NCBI GenBank assembly: GCA_012513605.1
Contig: JAAZBV010000077.1
Location: forward strand, 1-42,692
Direction: 5' to 3'
Length of the DNA stretch: 42,692 nt
Origin: Desulfatiglans sp.
Lineage (GTDB): Bacteria > Desulfobacterota > DSM-4660 > Desulfatiglandales > HGW-15
Part shown: positions 8,468 through 17,096 of the stretch, piece by piece
Layout: each line of letters starts with the position of its first letter
Numbering within the stretch: position 1 is the stretch's first letter
Notes under the pieces: generated by a model
The model's input: the letters and a program-made list of their open reading frames with translations, nothing else
Databases searched by the model: none
Told to the model about the DNA's origin: nothing
Position numbers and translations under genes: made by a program

Positions 8468-8496
8468 CTGATAATGCAGATTATTGGTGCTGTCAA
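8468..8496 (-). promoter_or_regulatory. Candidate sigma-70 promoter of the tannase operon
   Basis: On the minus strand a consensus TTGACA (8496-8491) stands 17 bases before TATCAG (8473-8468), about 60 bases upstream of the tannase start. The -35 is perfect and the -10 is weak, which would suit a regulated promoter. Confidence 0.45.
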
Positions 8497-8537
8497 ATAT
8501 AAAATACCTGTTAAAAAGGGAATTATTTTTCATGGGA

Positions 8538-8579
8538 GTCAACTATTAACTTGACACAAAAAGGGTATCAGCCTATCGT
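8538..8579 (+). promoter_or_regulatory. Candidate marR promoter overlapping an inverted repeat
   Basis: TTGACA at 8551-8556 is followed after 17 bases by TATCGT at 8574-8579, about 45 bases before the MarR ATG. The inverted pair GTCAA (8538-8542) and TTGAC (8551-8555), 8 bases apart, overlaps the -35. This is where a self-repressing MarR dimer could bind. The operator assignment is an inference. Confidence 0.4.
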
Positions 8580-8624
8580 CGAATTTCTTCAAATACTTGC
8601 ACCTCACATCATAAAAGGATCAGG

Positions 8625-9104
8625 ATGGATAAAGAGATAAAGGATATTATAACTGTAATGGAAAAACTGGATGGGATATTATTCTCCAGGTTCCAGCGCA
8701 TCGGAAAGCGCCTCAGCATGAAGGACCCTTTCAGTGAGCTTACAAATACCCAGATGCAGGCAGTTTTCAAGATAGGCAAAATCCAGCCATGCACCCTGTC
8801 TGATGTGGCAAAGACCCTGAGGATCTCCAAATCTTCGGCCTCAACCCTGGTTGAAAGGATGGTGGTAAAGGGTGTGCTTGAGAGAAAGCAGGACCCTGAT
8901 AACAGGAGGCGTGTTTTGATTACTGTGACAAGGCAGGTAAACAGTTTTCAGAAGACAATTGATGCGGAACTTATCAAGGAATTAAAAAAGATCGCTACTA
9001 ATATGCCCCGTGCAGATTTCAATAAATGGGTTGAGGCAAACAGGGCGATTGACCTGGCAGTAGATGCTGTCTACGGGTCATTGATCAAAGGCATATCAAA
9101 ATAA
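8625..9104 (+). CDS. MarR-family transcriptional regulator
   Basis: This is a 159-residue winged-helix regulator of normal MarR length. Helices at the N terminus provide dimerisation. The DNA-binding core is at about residues 58-103: TLSDVAKTLRISKSSASTLV is the helix-turn-helix, and ERKQDPDNRRRVLITVT is the wing with its Asp-x-x-Asn-Arg-Arg motif. MarR proteins often sense phenolic ligands and repress the adjacent divergent operon. Here the tannase operon starts 219 bases away in the opposite direction, with candidate promoters for both sides between them. It very probably controls that operon, with the ligand a phenolic released by the esterase (inferred). Confidence 0.85.
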   Translation: MDKEIKDIITVMEKLDGILFSRFQRIGKRLSMKDPFSELTNTQMQAVFKIGKIQPCTLSDVAKTLRISKSSASTLVERMVVKGVLERKQDPDNRRRVLITVTRQVNSFQKTIDAELIKELKKIATNMPRADFNKWVEANRAIDLAVDAVYGSLIKGISK

Positions 9105-9117
9105 ATTAAATCCGCGG

Positions 9118-10068
9118 TTAATAGATATTGTATTTGTCTTTAAGCCTTGCAAGCCTTTTTATATATTCGGGATAAAACATGAAACCGGTTTTTCCTGAGA
9201 TATCACCATGCACAAGCCTTATATATGGCCTTATATCTATGCCATATGGGTTTTGTTTTGTGTCATTTGCCCTGTCCAGGATAAGGAGGCTGTAGTAACT
9301 CGTGAGTATCCTTATCTTTGAATCCCTTCGCATAAGGTAGGTTCTACCGCCGATAGTATTAAGGAAAAAGCCTGCATATTCATATAATGCCTGTTGAGAA
9401 GGACGCCCTTTTAACCCTGAATTATTACTGTGCATGTACCAGAGGAAAAAATCTCTCATGGTGGATTCCATATCTTTATTTTCATATGAAAGAACATCCC
9501 TGATAAGGGAGATGCCTTCAACACCAAGAAGCCTGTAAAAATGGGCTATGTTCATGAACATGCTGTTTAGTGACTCTGTCTCGTTAACAAGCAGGGGAGG
9601 CATTTCAGAAATCTTTACTATTGTTTCCTCGTATACCTCATATGTGCCCCTGCCAAGCCTGTACTCCTTTATATATTCCTGTTTATCAAGGTGTACAAAA
9701 AAGGCGGCAATACGACGCTCCACCTCTGAAACAGAGATTGTTGCTTCAGAGCCTTCATCTGGTAAATAATCGGACTGTTCAACCGATTCATGTATCTCTT
9801 CTTCAGGGGGGATTTCTGTCTCCCCTGAGAGCCTTGAAATGGTTTTTTCAAGTGAGTTAATCCTGTTCCTGAGCTTGTCATTTTTTCCGGACCACTCCAA
9901 ATTTTTCTTTTCAAGCGAGTCAAGGTCCTTTTTATGTCTTGACTCAACCATCCTGTAACCTGTAAAGCCTGCTATTACAAGGATTGCAATTATAATAAAA
10001 TAAAAAAAAGTATGCCCCTTCTTATATGTAACTGGCCTTTTCCTTTTTCTGTTTAGAGGTTCCATCAT
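9118..10068 (-). CDS. Membrane-anchored coiled-coil protein of unknown function
   Basis: This 316-residue protein belongs to no family I recognise. A basic cytoplasmic N terminus (KRKRPVTYKKG) precedes one transmembrane helix at about residues 20-41. A charged coiled coil follows at about 43-82 (DLDSLEKKN ... INSLEKTISRL), then an acidic linker and a helical C-terminal domain from about residue 110 with many Tyr and Phe residues. The topology places the C-terminal domain in the periplasm. It ends 13 bases from the convergent MarR gene, and no partner suggests a role. The start is one of two adjacent ATG codons with no strong ribosome-binding site. Confidence 0.7.
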   Translation of the reverse strand: MMEPLNRKRKRPVTYKKGHTFFYFIIIAILVIAGFTGYRMVESRHKKDLDSLEKKNLEWSGKNDKLRNRINSLEKTISRLSGETEIPPEEEIHESVEQSDYLPDEGSEATISVSEVERRIAAFFVHLDKQEYIKEYRLGRGTYEVYEETIVKISEMPPLLVNETESLNSMFMNIAHFYRLLGVEGISLIRDVLSYENKDMESTMRDFFLWYMHSNNSGLKGRPSQQALYEYAGFFLNTIGGRTYLMRRDSKIRILTSYYSLLILDRANDTKQNPYGIDIRPYIRLVHGDISGKTGFMFYPEYIKRLARLKDKYNIY

Positions 10069-10224
10069 TTAAGACTCGATAACAGGTTAAAGATTGTGAT
10101 ATGATGCCGGAAACACAACAGGATCTTCCGCCATCTTTTTTAGCGGTCATTTCTACCATGAACAGGTTGTTGCAGGCAAATAATTTTGCATGGTGCGCAT
10201 CCTGAAAAGGCAAATTTTGCATGG

Positions 10225-10397
10225 ATATTAATTAGTGTCCATCCAAAAACTGTCGTTTTTGGATTCAAGCGGTCAGCCATCAGCGTTCAGCTTTCAGCAA
10301 AAGGCTTTCAAATTAAAGAGTTAGCTGACAGCTGATCGCTGACTGCTGAAAGCTTCATCCGGAATTTGCTTCTTTCTGAATGGACACTAATTAATAT
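10225..10397. mobile_element. MITE-like element with perfect 18-bp inverted ends
   Basis: ATATTAATTAGTGTCCAT at 10225-10242 is exactly inverted at 10380-10397. The outermost ATTAAT is itself palindromic and could include a duplicated target. Inside are a 9-bp stem (ATCCAAAAA ... TTTTTGGAT, 10241-10265), TCAGC-rich tracts, and GCTTTCAGC (10290-10298) inverted as GCTGAAAGC (10345-10353). The whole element can fold into one long hairpin. It has no coding capacity. A truncated relative lies at 177-240. It fills most of the gene-free stretch 10069-10460, where nothing else was recognised. Confidence 0.65.
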
Positions 10398-10460
10398 TTA
10401 ACCTTGAATCATTTTTGTTAGAAATATATGCTGTTATCTGTTACAAAAAAGGAAATGCGA

Positions 10461-11393
10461 ATGGAGAAATTTATGTCTAAGGATAACAAAAGGGTCAGCC
10501 CTTACCCCAATGCACATGAAGAAGTGAAGGCTGCAAGAAATGTCGCTGATACACCCCAGACCAGCTCTGCGTCATATAAACTGTCATACCTTGATGAAGA
10601 ATTCATACTGCGTGATGAATTAAGGCCGGTCAGGCTCCAGCTTGAGCTGTTAAAGCCTGAGTTGATACAACAGGAATTGGGTGTAGAGTCAACTGTAGTT
10701 ATGTTCGGGAGCGCAAGGACCCCTGATCATGAATCTGCATCAAAGGCGCTTGAAGAGGTAGAAGAGGAGCTGAAATCAAACCCTGAAGATATAAAGCTGC
10801 TTGAAAAACATAAGGCAGCACACAGGAGGGTTAAAAACAGCTTTTACTATGAGGAGGCCAGAAAGCTCGCCAGGATGATTTCATGCACCTGCCAGGATGC
10901 AGAAAAACGAACCTATGTTATTACAACCGGGGGAGGCAGGGGCATAATGGAGGCGGCCAACAGGGGCGCATATGAAACAGGCGCAAAGAGCATCGGGCTC
11001 AATATTATTCTCCCATTTGAACAGCGGCCAAATGAGTATATCACCCCTGAACTCTGCTTCCAGTTCCACTATTTTGCAATAAGAAAGATGCACTTTCTTA
11101 TGAGGGCAAAGGCATTGATCGTCTTTCCGGGTGGTTTTGGCACAATGGATGAACTCTTTGAGACACTCACACTTGTTCAGACAAAAAAGATAAAACCCAT
11201 ACCGATCCTCCTCTTTGGAAGGGATTACTGGAAGAGGCTGATTGACTTTGAGATGTTTGTTGAAGAGGGCACCATCTCACCTGAAGACCTTCATCTTTTC
11301 AAGTATGTTGAATCTGCTGAAGAGGCATGGGCGCTATTAAGAGCGCTTGATCCTGATCTGAAGAACGGCGCAAATTCAGAAGGAGAACAGTAA
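10461..11393 (+). CDS. LOG-family (lysine decarboxylase-like) Rossmann protein
   Basis: This protein of about 310 residues carries the LOG-family signature. GGGRGIMEAANRGA binds the nucleotide ribose-phosphate, and PGGFGTMDELFETL holds the catalytic Arg/Glu region. Characterised LOG proteins release cytokinin-type bases from nucleoside monophosphates; most bacterial members act as general nucleotide-5'-monophosphate nucleosidases. It is longer than the usual 180-220 residues because of an N-terminal extension with an acidic helical insert (about residues 85-125). Of several possible Met starts, the one chosen has AGGA seven bases upstream; 10428 and 10473 are alternatives. Its stop overlaps the next ATG (TAATG), so translation is probably coupled to the PfkB kinase gene. 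Confidence 0.8.
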   Translation: MEKFMSKDNKRVSPYPNAHEEVKAARNVADTPQTSSASYKLSYLDEEFILRDELRPVRLQLELLKPELIQQELGVESTVVMFGSARTPDHESASKALEEVEEELKSNPEDIKLLEKHKAAHRRVKNSFYYEEARKLARMISCTCQDAEKRTYVITTGGGRGIMEAANRGAYETGAKSIGLNIILPFEQRPNEYITPELCFQFHYFAIRKMHFLMRAKALIVFPGGFGTMDELFETLTLVQTKKIKPIPILLFGRDYWKRLIDFEMFVEEGTISPEDLHLFKYVESAEEAWALLRALDPDLKNGANSEGEQ

Positions 11394-12319
11394 TGATATA
11401 TACAGTAACACTCAATCCTGCCCTTGACAGGGCTGTCAATGTGGAAAGGCTCATGGATGACGATACCATAAGGGTCATATCAGAAAAACACTATGCTGCA
11501 GGAAAGGGCATTGATGTCTCAAGGGTAATTAAGGAATTGGGCGGGCAGAGTGTTGCTCTGGGGATGATAGGAGGGTACGACGGGCTTTATCTTGAGGGCC
11601 TTCTCATTAATGCGGGTGTCATGACCCAGCTTACCAAGATATCCTGTGAGACAAGGACCAATATTATTTTAAAGGAAAAAGCCACCGGAAAGCAGTATGT
11701 AATCAGCGCAAAGGGGCCTGATGTGAGTCCTGTCGAGATAGGCCAGTTCTATAACCATATCCTTTCAATAACAGACATGAGTTACCTTATCTTAAGCGGC
11801 AGCCTGCCACCTGGTGTCTCTCCTGATATTTACGGGCAACTGATACTTGCAGGAAGAAATAAAGGCTCATTTATATTTCTGGATGCGGATAACAGGGCGC
11901 TTGAGCAATCAATAGGTTTTCTTCCGACCGGTATAAAGCCCAATATCCATGAACTCTCAAGGCTTACTGGCAGGCAGCTTGAAACCGAAGATGAGATAAT
12001 CGACGCATGCAGGTCGCTCCATTCAAAGGGATTAAAGTATATCCTTGCCTCAAGGGGCAGGAAAGGGCTTCTCTTTTCAGGTGATGAAATGATTATTAAG
12101 GCAGTTGCCCCGCCTGTGGATGCTGAAAGCACTGTTGGCGCAGGAGACTCTGCTGTTGCAGGCTTTATACTTGCCCATTCACTGGGAAAAAACCTGCCTG
12201 AGTGTGTCAGGCTTGCATGCGCATCTGGCACTGCCACCGCCATGACTCCAGGCACAGAACTGTGTCATCGTGAGGATGTTGAAAAAATAGTTCCGAAGGT
12301 TGAATTGACTATCCTGTAG
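11393..12319 (+). CDS. PfkB-family sugar-phosphate kinase (1-phosphofructokinase type)
   Basis: This 308-residue protein starts MIYTVTLNPALDRAV, as 1-phosphofructokinases do. It also shows the Gly-rich GKGIDVSRVIKELGG region and ends with the PfkB signature STVGAGDSAVAGF, whose Asp252 is the catalytic base. Members phosphorylate fructose-1-phosphate, tagatose-6-phosphate or fructose-6-phosphate; the sequence does not settle which. No phosphotransferase-system gene is nearby, so a plain fructose-1-phosphate role is less certain. It overlaps the LOG gene by one base and is probably translated with it. Confidence 0.85.
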   Translation: MIYTVTLNPALDRAVNVERLMDDDTIRVISEKHYAAGKGIDVSRVIKELGGQSVALGMIGGYDGLYLEGLLINAGVMTQLTKISCETRTNIILKEKATGKQYVISAKGPDVSPVEIGQFYNHILSITDMSYLILSGSLPPGVSPDIYGQLILAGRNKGSFIFLDADNRALEQSIGFLPTGIKPNIHELSRLTGRQLETEDEIIDACRSLHSKGLKYILASRGRKGLLFSGDEMIIKAVAPPVDAESTVGAGDSAVAGFILAHSLGKNLPECVRLACASGTATAMTPGTELCHREDVEKIVPKVELTIL

Positions 12320-12406
12320 CATTATATATAATGGTTCATCCTGTCAGGGGATCTCTTTCCTCTGATTATCAGCTAACCAGGTTTTACTTGGAGACAGGAG
12401 AACAAA

Positions 12407-12685
12407 ATGCCTGCAAAGAGAGGACAAAAAAGAAGGGTTACATTTTCCATTTCCGCCCCTGGGGCAAAGGATGTATGCCTTGCGGGATCATTCAATAACT
12501 GGAGTACAGGTAAACATCACATGAAATCAAACGGTGATGGTTTATGGACAAAGACAGTGATCATACCGCCTGGTACATATGAGTATAAATACCTTGTGGG
12601 CGGGGAATGGCGACATGATCCTAATAATCAGAATGTGGCATATAACGAGCATGGCACATTGAACAGCGTTATAGATGTAAAATAA
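12407..12685 (+). CDS. Small stand-alone CBM48 (AMPK-type glycogen-binding) protein
   Basis: This 92-residue protein is almost entirely one carbohydrate-binding module. The features are the early strand RVTFSISAPGAKDVCLAGSF, the FNNW motif (Trp32), then GTYEYKYLVGGEW with Trp68 and RHDP. These are the glycogen-binding aromatic positions of the AMPK-beta/CBM48 family. There is no catalytic domain, so it probably binds glycogen or tethers a partner. A GGAG ribosome-binding site precedes the ATG. The glycogen synthase gene at 22148-23620 is the nearest obvious metabolic link. Confidence 0.85.
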   Translation: MPAKRGQKRRVTFSISAPGAKDVCLAGSFNNWSTGKHHMKSNGDGLWTKTVIIPPGTYEYKYLVGGEWRHDPNNQNVAYNEHGTLNSVIDVK

Positions 12686-12746
12686 CGCTATTTATAAGAA
12701 GTCATTGAAAGCGGGATATTCCTGATAATAGCGGTGGGTTTAACTG

Positions 12747-13706
12747 ATGCTGGTTTATTTTCTTTTTGTTGCAGGGTTTGTAATTTTAATCAAGGGTGCG
12801 GATATCCTGGTTGACGGTTCATCATCCCTTGCCAGGCGCTTTAATATCTCTGATCTGGTGATTGGGCTCACTGTTGTTGCCTTTGGAACCTCAGCTCCTG
12901 AACTGTTTGTAAATATCATTGCCAGCCTCAATGGAAATACCGGGATTGCTATCGGTAATGTTATTGGCAGCAACATAGCAAATATTATGCTTATACTCGG
13001 TGCATCATCCCTGCTTTATCCGATCAGGGTTACCAGGGGTACTGTATGGAAGGAGATCCCATTCAGCCTGCTTTCTGTGATTGCCCTTGGTGTAATGGTA
13101 AATACGCAGCTTATTGACAATAAAGGGCAAAACGCACTGGAGCGGTCTGATGGCCTGCTGCTCCTCCTTTTCTTCATAATTTTTATCTATTATACCTTTT
13201 CTATTGCGAGTAAAATGGATGATGTAAGCGGAAAGATCTCTGTTACCGAATACCCGCTTTTACGCTCCGGTTTTATGATCATCCTTGGATTCATATGCCT
13301 TACTGTTGGCGGAAAATGGATAGTAGACGGCGCTGTGCATATTGCAGCAGGTTTTGGCATGAGCGAGAGCCTTATAGGGTTGACAATCGTTGCATTTGGC
13401 ACATCCCTTCCTGAACTTGCAACATCAGTGGCTGCTGCATATAAAAAGAATATGGATATTGCTGTAGGTAATGTTGTTGGATCAAATATCTTCAATATTC
13501 TTTTTGTTCTAGGGATAAGTTCCCTTATAAAACCACTTCCCTTTACCGGGTCAAGCAATGTTGATATTGCGGTTGTGATCTTTGCCAGTCTCCTGCTCTT
13601 TTTTTGCATGTTTACAGGCAAAAGACACACCCTTGACAGGTGGCAGGGGGCCTTATTCCTGTTTTTTTATATTATCTATATTGCCTTTCTTATATATGCA
13701 GGATAA
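12747..13706 (+). CDS. CaCA-family Na+/Ca2+ exchanger (YrbG-like)
   Basis: This 319-residue inner-membrane protein has about ten hydrophobic helices in two inverted halves. Both halves carry the alpha-repeat ion-binding motifs: GTSAPEL with GNVIGSNIANI in the first, and GTSLPELATS with GNVVGSNIFNI in the second. The glutamates in these motifs coordinate the cation. Length and layout match bacterial K+-independent exchangers that export Ca2+ against Na+ or H+. The start has only a weak purine-rich ribosome-binding site, and the gene stands alone between the CBM48 and DUF481 genes. Confidence 0.9.
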   Translation: MLVYFLFVAGFVILIKGADILVDGSSSLARRFNISDLVIGLTVVAFGTSAPELFVNIIASLNGNTGIAIGNVIGSNIANIMLILGASSLLYPIRVTRGTVWKEIPFSLLSVIALGVMVNTQLIDNKGQNALERSDGLLLLLFFIIFIYYTFSIASKMDDVSGKISVTEYPLLRSGFMIILGFICLTVGGKWIVDGAVHIAAGFGMSESLIGLTIVAFGTSLPELATSVAAAYKKNMDIAVGNVVGSNIFNILFVLGISSLIKPLPFTGSSNVDIAVVIFASLLLFFCMFTGKRHTLDRWQGALFLFFYIIYIAFLIYAG

Positions 13707-13848
13707 TACAATCCGGTTGACTCTAAAAAAACCAGAAAGTATAACTTTTTATCAAAAAACCTTTGGTATGGATATTGTCAGCATTAATAAAAGTCAGTTA
13801 ATTAAAGCCCAATCAGGGTATTTCTTATTGTTTTGGAGGAAGTTTTAC

Positions 13849-14877
13849 ATGAAGAGCCTTTTTGTATTTGTCTTTTTTACACTCTTAACCATCAGCCTGT
13901 TACATGTAAGCCCGTTAATTGCGGATGAGATCCATATCAAAAACGGTGATCGTATTTCTGGAAACATCATCAGTATGAGTAATAGTCAGGTCATAATAAA
14001 AACATCCTACGCCGGCGAAATCACTGTAAAATGGTCTGAAATAGGAAGCTTCACAACCGATCAGAAGTTAGCGGTTATGATGAAAAATGGTATTGAATAT
14101 ACCGGAAACCTGCAGGAGGCAGGAGAGGGCCGGATAAAGCTCAGCTCTGAGGGCAGGCGTGAAATCCCCTCATTATCCATAGAGGATATAAAGGCAATAA
14201 GGACATCTGTTGAGCCAAAAATAAAGATAAAGGCCAGGGCAAATGCCGGGTTTACCTACATCAGGGGGAATACAAATAAGGATCAAAGGTACTTTGACGG
14301 TGAACTTTCCGCAAGGACCATAGACCACAGGTATACGGCAGGAGGCAAGCTTAACAGGACAAAAGACAGCGGTACAAGGACTGAAAACAATGCCCTGGGT
14401 TACATCAAGTACGACTATTTCCTTTCAGAAAGGCTCTTTGTCTATGCCAATGGACAGTTTGAAAAGGACAGGTTCAGGGACCTTAACCTTCGGTCAGTAT
14501 ACGGTCTTGGCTCCGGTTATCAGTTTCTTGAAACGCCCCAGGAAAACCTCTATATTGAGGCAGGTATAAACTATGTTACAGAAGACTATATGTCTGTGCC
14601 TGATGAGGATTATACTTCAGGAAGATGGGCCTTAAATTATGACAGGTTTATCATAAACAAGACCCTTCAGTTCTTTCATTTTCATGAAGGTTTTGGCAGC
14701 TTTGAAAGGGCTGATGATATGTTTATAAAGAGCCGTACAGGTATACGTATCCCAATATTAAAAAATTTAAAAGCATCCCTCCAATATAATTTTGACTGGG
14801 ACAATACCCCATCACCAGGCAGAAAGAAGTCTGACAGGGCATTGATGTTTACACTTGGCTATTTCTTCGCGAACTAG
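13849..14877 (+). CDS. DUF481-family outer-membrane protein
   Basis: This 342-residue protein has a signal peptide (MKSLFVFVFFTLLTISLLHV, cleaved near IADE). An N-terminal periplasmic part (DEIHIKNGDRISGNI, repeated loosely as MMKNGIEYTGNL) is followed from about residue 115 by amphipathic beta strands of a DUF481 barrel. The chain ends with an aromatic residue motif (TLGYFFAN) typical of outer-membrane insertion. E. coli YdiY is a distant relation. GGAGG precedes the chosen ATG; the open frame extends further upstream but overlaps the exchanger gene and lacks a signal peptide there. Role in transport is unknown. Confidence 0.8.
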   Translation: MKSLFVFVFFTLLTISLLHVSPLIADEIHIKNGDRISGNIISMSNSQVIIKTSYAGEITVKWSEIGSFTTDQKLAVMMKNGIEYTGNLQEAGEGRIKLSSEGRREIPSLSIEDIKAIRTSVEPKIKIKARANAGFTYIRGNTNKDQRYFDGELSARTIDHRYTAGGKLNRTKDSGTRTENNALGYIKYDYFLSERLFVYANGQFEKDRFRDLNLRSVYGLGSGYQFLETPQENLYIEAGINYVTEDYMSVPDEDYTSGRWALNYDRFIINKTLQFFHFHEGFGSFERADDMFIKSRTGIRIPILKNLKASLQYNFDWDNTPSPGRKKSDRALMFTLGYFFAN

Positions 14878-14910
14878 GCCCGGTAAATCTTAAACTCTCA
14901 GGAGCTTTTT

Positions 14911-16026
14911 ATGGAAACTATTCTTACTTTTCAACTGGCAGGAAACAGCATCAGGAAGATACTGGTATTTTTTATTGTTATCCTGTTTTCACTGCTTATT
15001 GGCAAAATTGCAAAAATGCTTTTTAACAGATCGAGTGAACAATTCGACTCCCAGGGGCTCATTGTTGCATCAACAACCCTTGATGCCCTGGCAAGAAGTT
15101 CTGTCCTGCTGTTTGCTGCCTTCGGCATCTATATCGGGATGACATTCCTGGATTTACACACGAAGTTTGAGCACATATCAAGGGTTAGCAGTGGTATTTT
15201 GCTTACTGTTGCAATAGGTAATTTTTTATACTGGCTTGCTGATATACCTGCCATATGGTTCAGCAAGTTTGCCCGGAATACAGATAGTACCCTTGATGAT
15301 ATGATGTCACCCATAATAAGGAAGAGTCTGAGATGGACAATTGTAATCCTTGCACTGGTTCAGATTGTACAGACCGTTAGTGATAAACCAATAACCTCCA
15401 TTGTTGCAGGTCTTGGTATTGGAGGTCTGGCTGTTGCACTTGCTGCGCAGGATTCGATTAAAAATTTTTTCGGGTCAATAGTTCTGTTTGTTGACAAACC
15501 CTTTGAGATCGGTAACCGTGTGGTTGTTGACGGGCATGATGGAGTTGTTGAGACCATAGGGTTTAGGTCCACAAAAATAAGAAACCTTGACGGTCACCTT
15601 ATTACTATCCCTAATGGTGAACTTGCCAATAAAATGATAAGGAATATAGGTAAGCGGCCATATATAAAAAGAACAGCAAATATTACAATCACATATGATA
15701 CTCCCCCTGAAAAGATAGAGAGTGCCCTGGAAATAATAAAAGGGCTGCTTGCAAACCATGAAGGTATGGATGAGGCATTTCCCCCAAGGGTATCCTTCAG
15801 TGAATTCAATGCAGATTCATTAAATATACTGGTTATATACTGGTACCATCCACCAGACTACTGGGCCTATATGGACTTTAGTGAAAGGTTTAATAAGGAG
15901 TTGTTCAGACGTTTTAATGAAGAGGGTATAGATTTTGCCTTCCCGACCCAGACGGTTTACCTCGCAGGGGATAAGGCAAGGCCTTTAACTATAGGTGTCA
16001 ACAATAATGAACAAAAGGGGGGCTGA
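14911..16026 (+). CDS. MscS-family mechanosensitive channel
   Basis: This 371-residue membrane protein has four hydrophobic segments in the first 200 residues. The pore helix (VAGLGIGGLAVALAAQDSIKN, about 163-183) has the Ala/Gly packing of MscS TM3. The beta domain follows (FVDKPFEIGNRVVV, then STKIRNLDGHLITIPNG), then a C-terminal alpha/beta part ending near residue 350. It opens under membrane tension in hypo-osmotic shock and may conduct ions selectively. AGGAGC precedes the ATG. The corA gene follows after 2 bases, so the two are probably one transcript. Confidence 0.9.
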   Translation: METILTFQLAGNSIRKILVFFIVILFSLLIGKIAKMLFNRSSEQFDSQGLIVASTTLDALARSSVLLFAAFGIYIGMTFLDLHTKFEHISRVSSGILLTVAIGNFLYWLADIPAIWFSKFARNTDSTLDDMMSPIIRKSLRWTIVILALVQIVQTVSDKPITSIVAGLGIGGLAVALAAQDSIKNFFGSIVLFVDKPFEIGNRVVVDGHDGVVETIGFRSTKIRNLDGHLITIPNGELANKMIRNIGKRPYIKRTANITITYDTPPEKIESALEIIKGLLANHEGMDEAFPPRVSFSEFNADSLNILVIYWYHPPDYWAYMDFSERFNKELFRRFNEEGIDFAFPTQTVYLAGDKARPLTIGVNNNEQKGG

Positions 16027-16028
16027 AG

Positions 16029-17096
16029 ATGGTGCCGTTTCTTAAAAGAAGGGTTTCTGAAAAGGCAGGCCTTCCGCCCGGCACACTGATTCATGTAGGG
16101 GAGAAAAGGCTTGATTCTGTCAGGATCAGCCTTATTTCATATGATGAAGAGGGGGTGGAAGAAAAGGAGCTTGAATCCATAGATGAATGCATTCAGTACA
16201 GAGATAAACCAGGCATAACATGGTTAAATATAGATGGCCTGCATGATACTGAGATAATAAACAGGATTGGGCAGCAATTTAACATACATCCCCTGGTTCT
16301 TGAAGATATCCTCAATACTGAACAGAGACCAAAACTTGATGATCTGGAGGATTACCTGTTTATAGTTGCAAAGATGTTTTACCTTGAACCTGATGATGAC
16401 AAAATCAGATTTGAGCAGATCAGTCTTATTCTCTGGCACAATTTTGTGCTTTCATTTCAGGAAGATATTGGTGATGTTTTTCATCCTGTCAGGGAAAGAA
16501 TCAGAAAAGACAGGGGGCGTATCCGGAAAATGGGCCCCGATTATCTGATGTACACACTATTGGATTCACTTGTTGACAGCTATTATTCGGTTCTTGAAAA
16601 GATCGGAGAAAAGTTAGAGGAGATTGAGGAGGATCTGTTAAGTTACCCTGAACATGAAATGCTCCAGGAAATCCATAACATGAAACGTGAGCTTATTTTT
16701 TTAAGAAGGACTGTATGGCCTTTAAGAGATATTACAGGAAGACTTGAAAAAGGCGAATCATACCTCATTAATGAAACAACAAAGATCTATTTCAGGGATA
16801 TCTATGACCATACAATTAAGGTAATTGATACTATTGAAACCTGCAGGGATATTGTATCAGGAATGATGGACCTCTTCCTTTCATCAGTAAGCAACCGGAT
16901 GAACGAGGTCATGAAGATGCTTACAGTGATAGCCACGATATTTATTCCGCTTACATTTATTGCAGGCATCTACGGCATGAATTTTGATTATATGCCGGAG
17001 CTGCACTGGCGATGGGGATACCCTGCTATCCTGATATTGATGGCTGTTGCAGGTATACTGATGTTCCTCTGGTTTAAAAAGAAGAAGGTAATTTAA
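16029..17096 (+). CDS. corA: CorA-family Mg2+/Co2+ channel
   Basis: This 355-residue protein has the large cytoplasmic N-terminal domain, two C-terminal transmembrane helices and the essential GMN selectivity motif (Gly316-Met317-Asn318 in YGMNFDYMPELHW) between them. CorA forms a homopentamer that admits Mg2+ along the membrane potential. The periplasmic loop has the usual acidic MPEL sequence. It starts two bases after the MscS gene. Its stop codon abuts that of the opposing radical SAM gene with no bases between. Confidence 0.9.
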   Translation: MVPFLKRRVSEKAGLPPGTLIHVGEKRLDSVRISLISYDEEGVEEKELESIDECIQYRDKPGITWLNIDGLHDTEIINRIGQQFNIHPLVLEDILNTEQRPKLDDLEDYLFIVAKMFYLEPDDDKIRFEQISLILWHNFVLSFQEDIGDVFHPVRERIRKDRGRIRKMGPDYLMYTLLDSLVDSYYSVLEKIGEKLEEIEEDLLSYPEHEMLQEIHNMKRELIFLRRTVWPLRDITGRLEKGESYLINETTKIYFRDIYDHTIKVIDTIETCRDIVSGMMDLFLSSVSNRMNEVMKMLTVIATIFIPLTFIAGIYGMNFDYMPELHWRWGYPAILILMAVAGILMFLWFKKKKVI

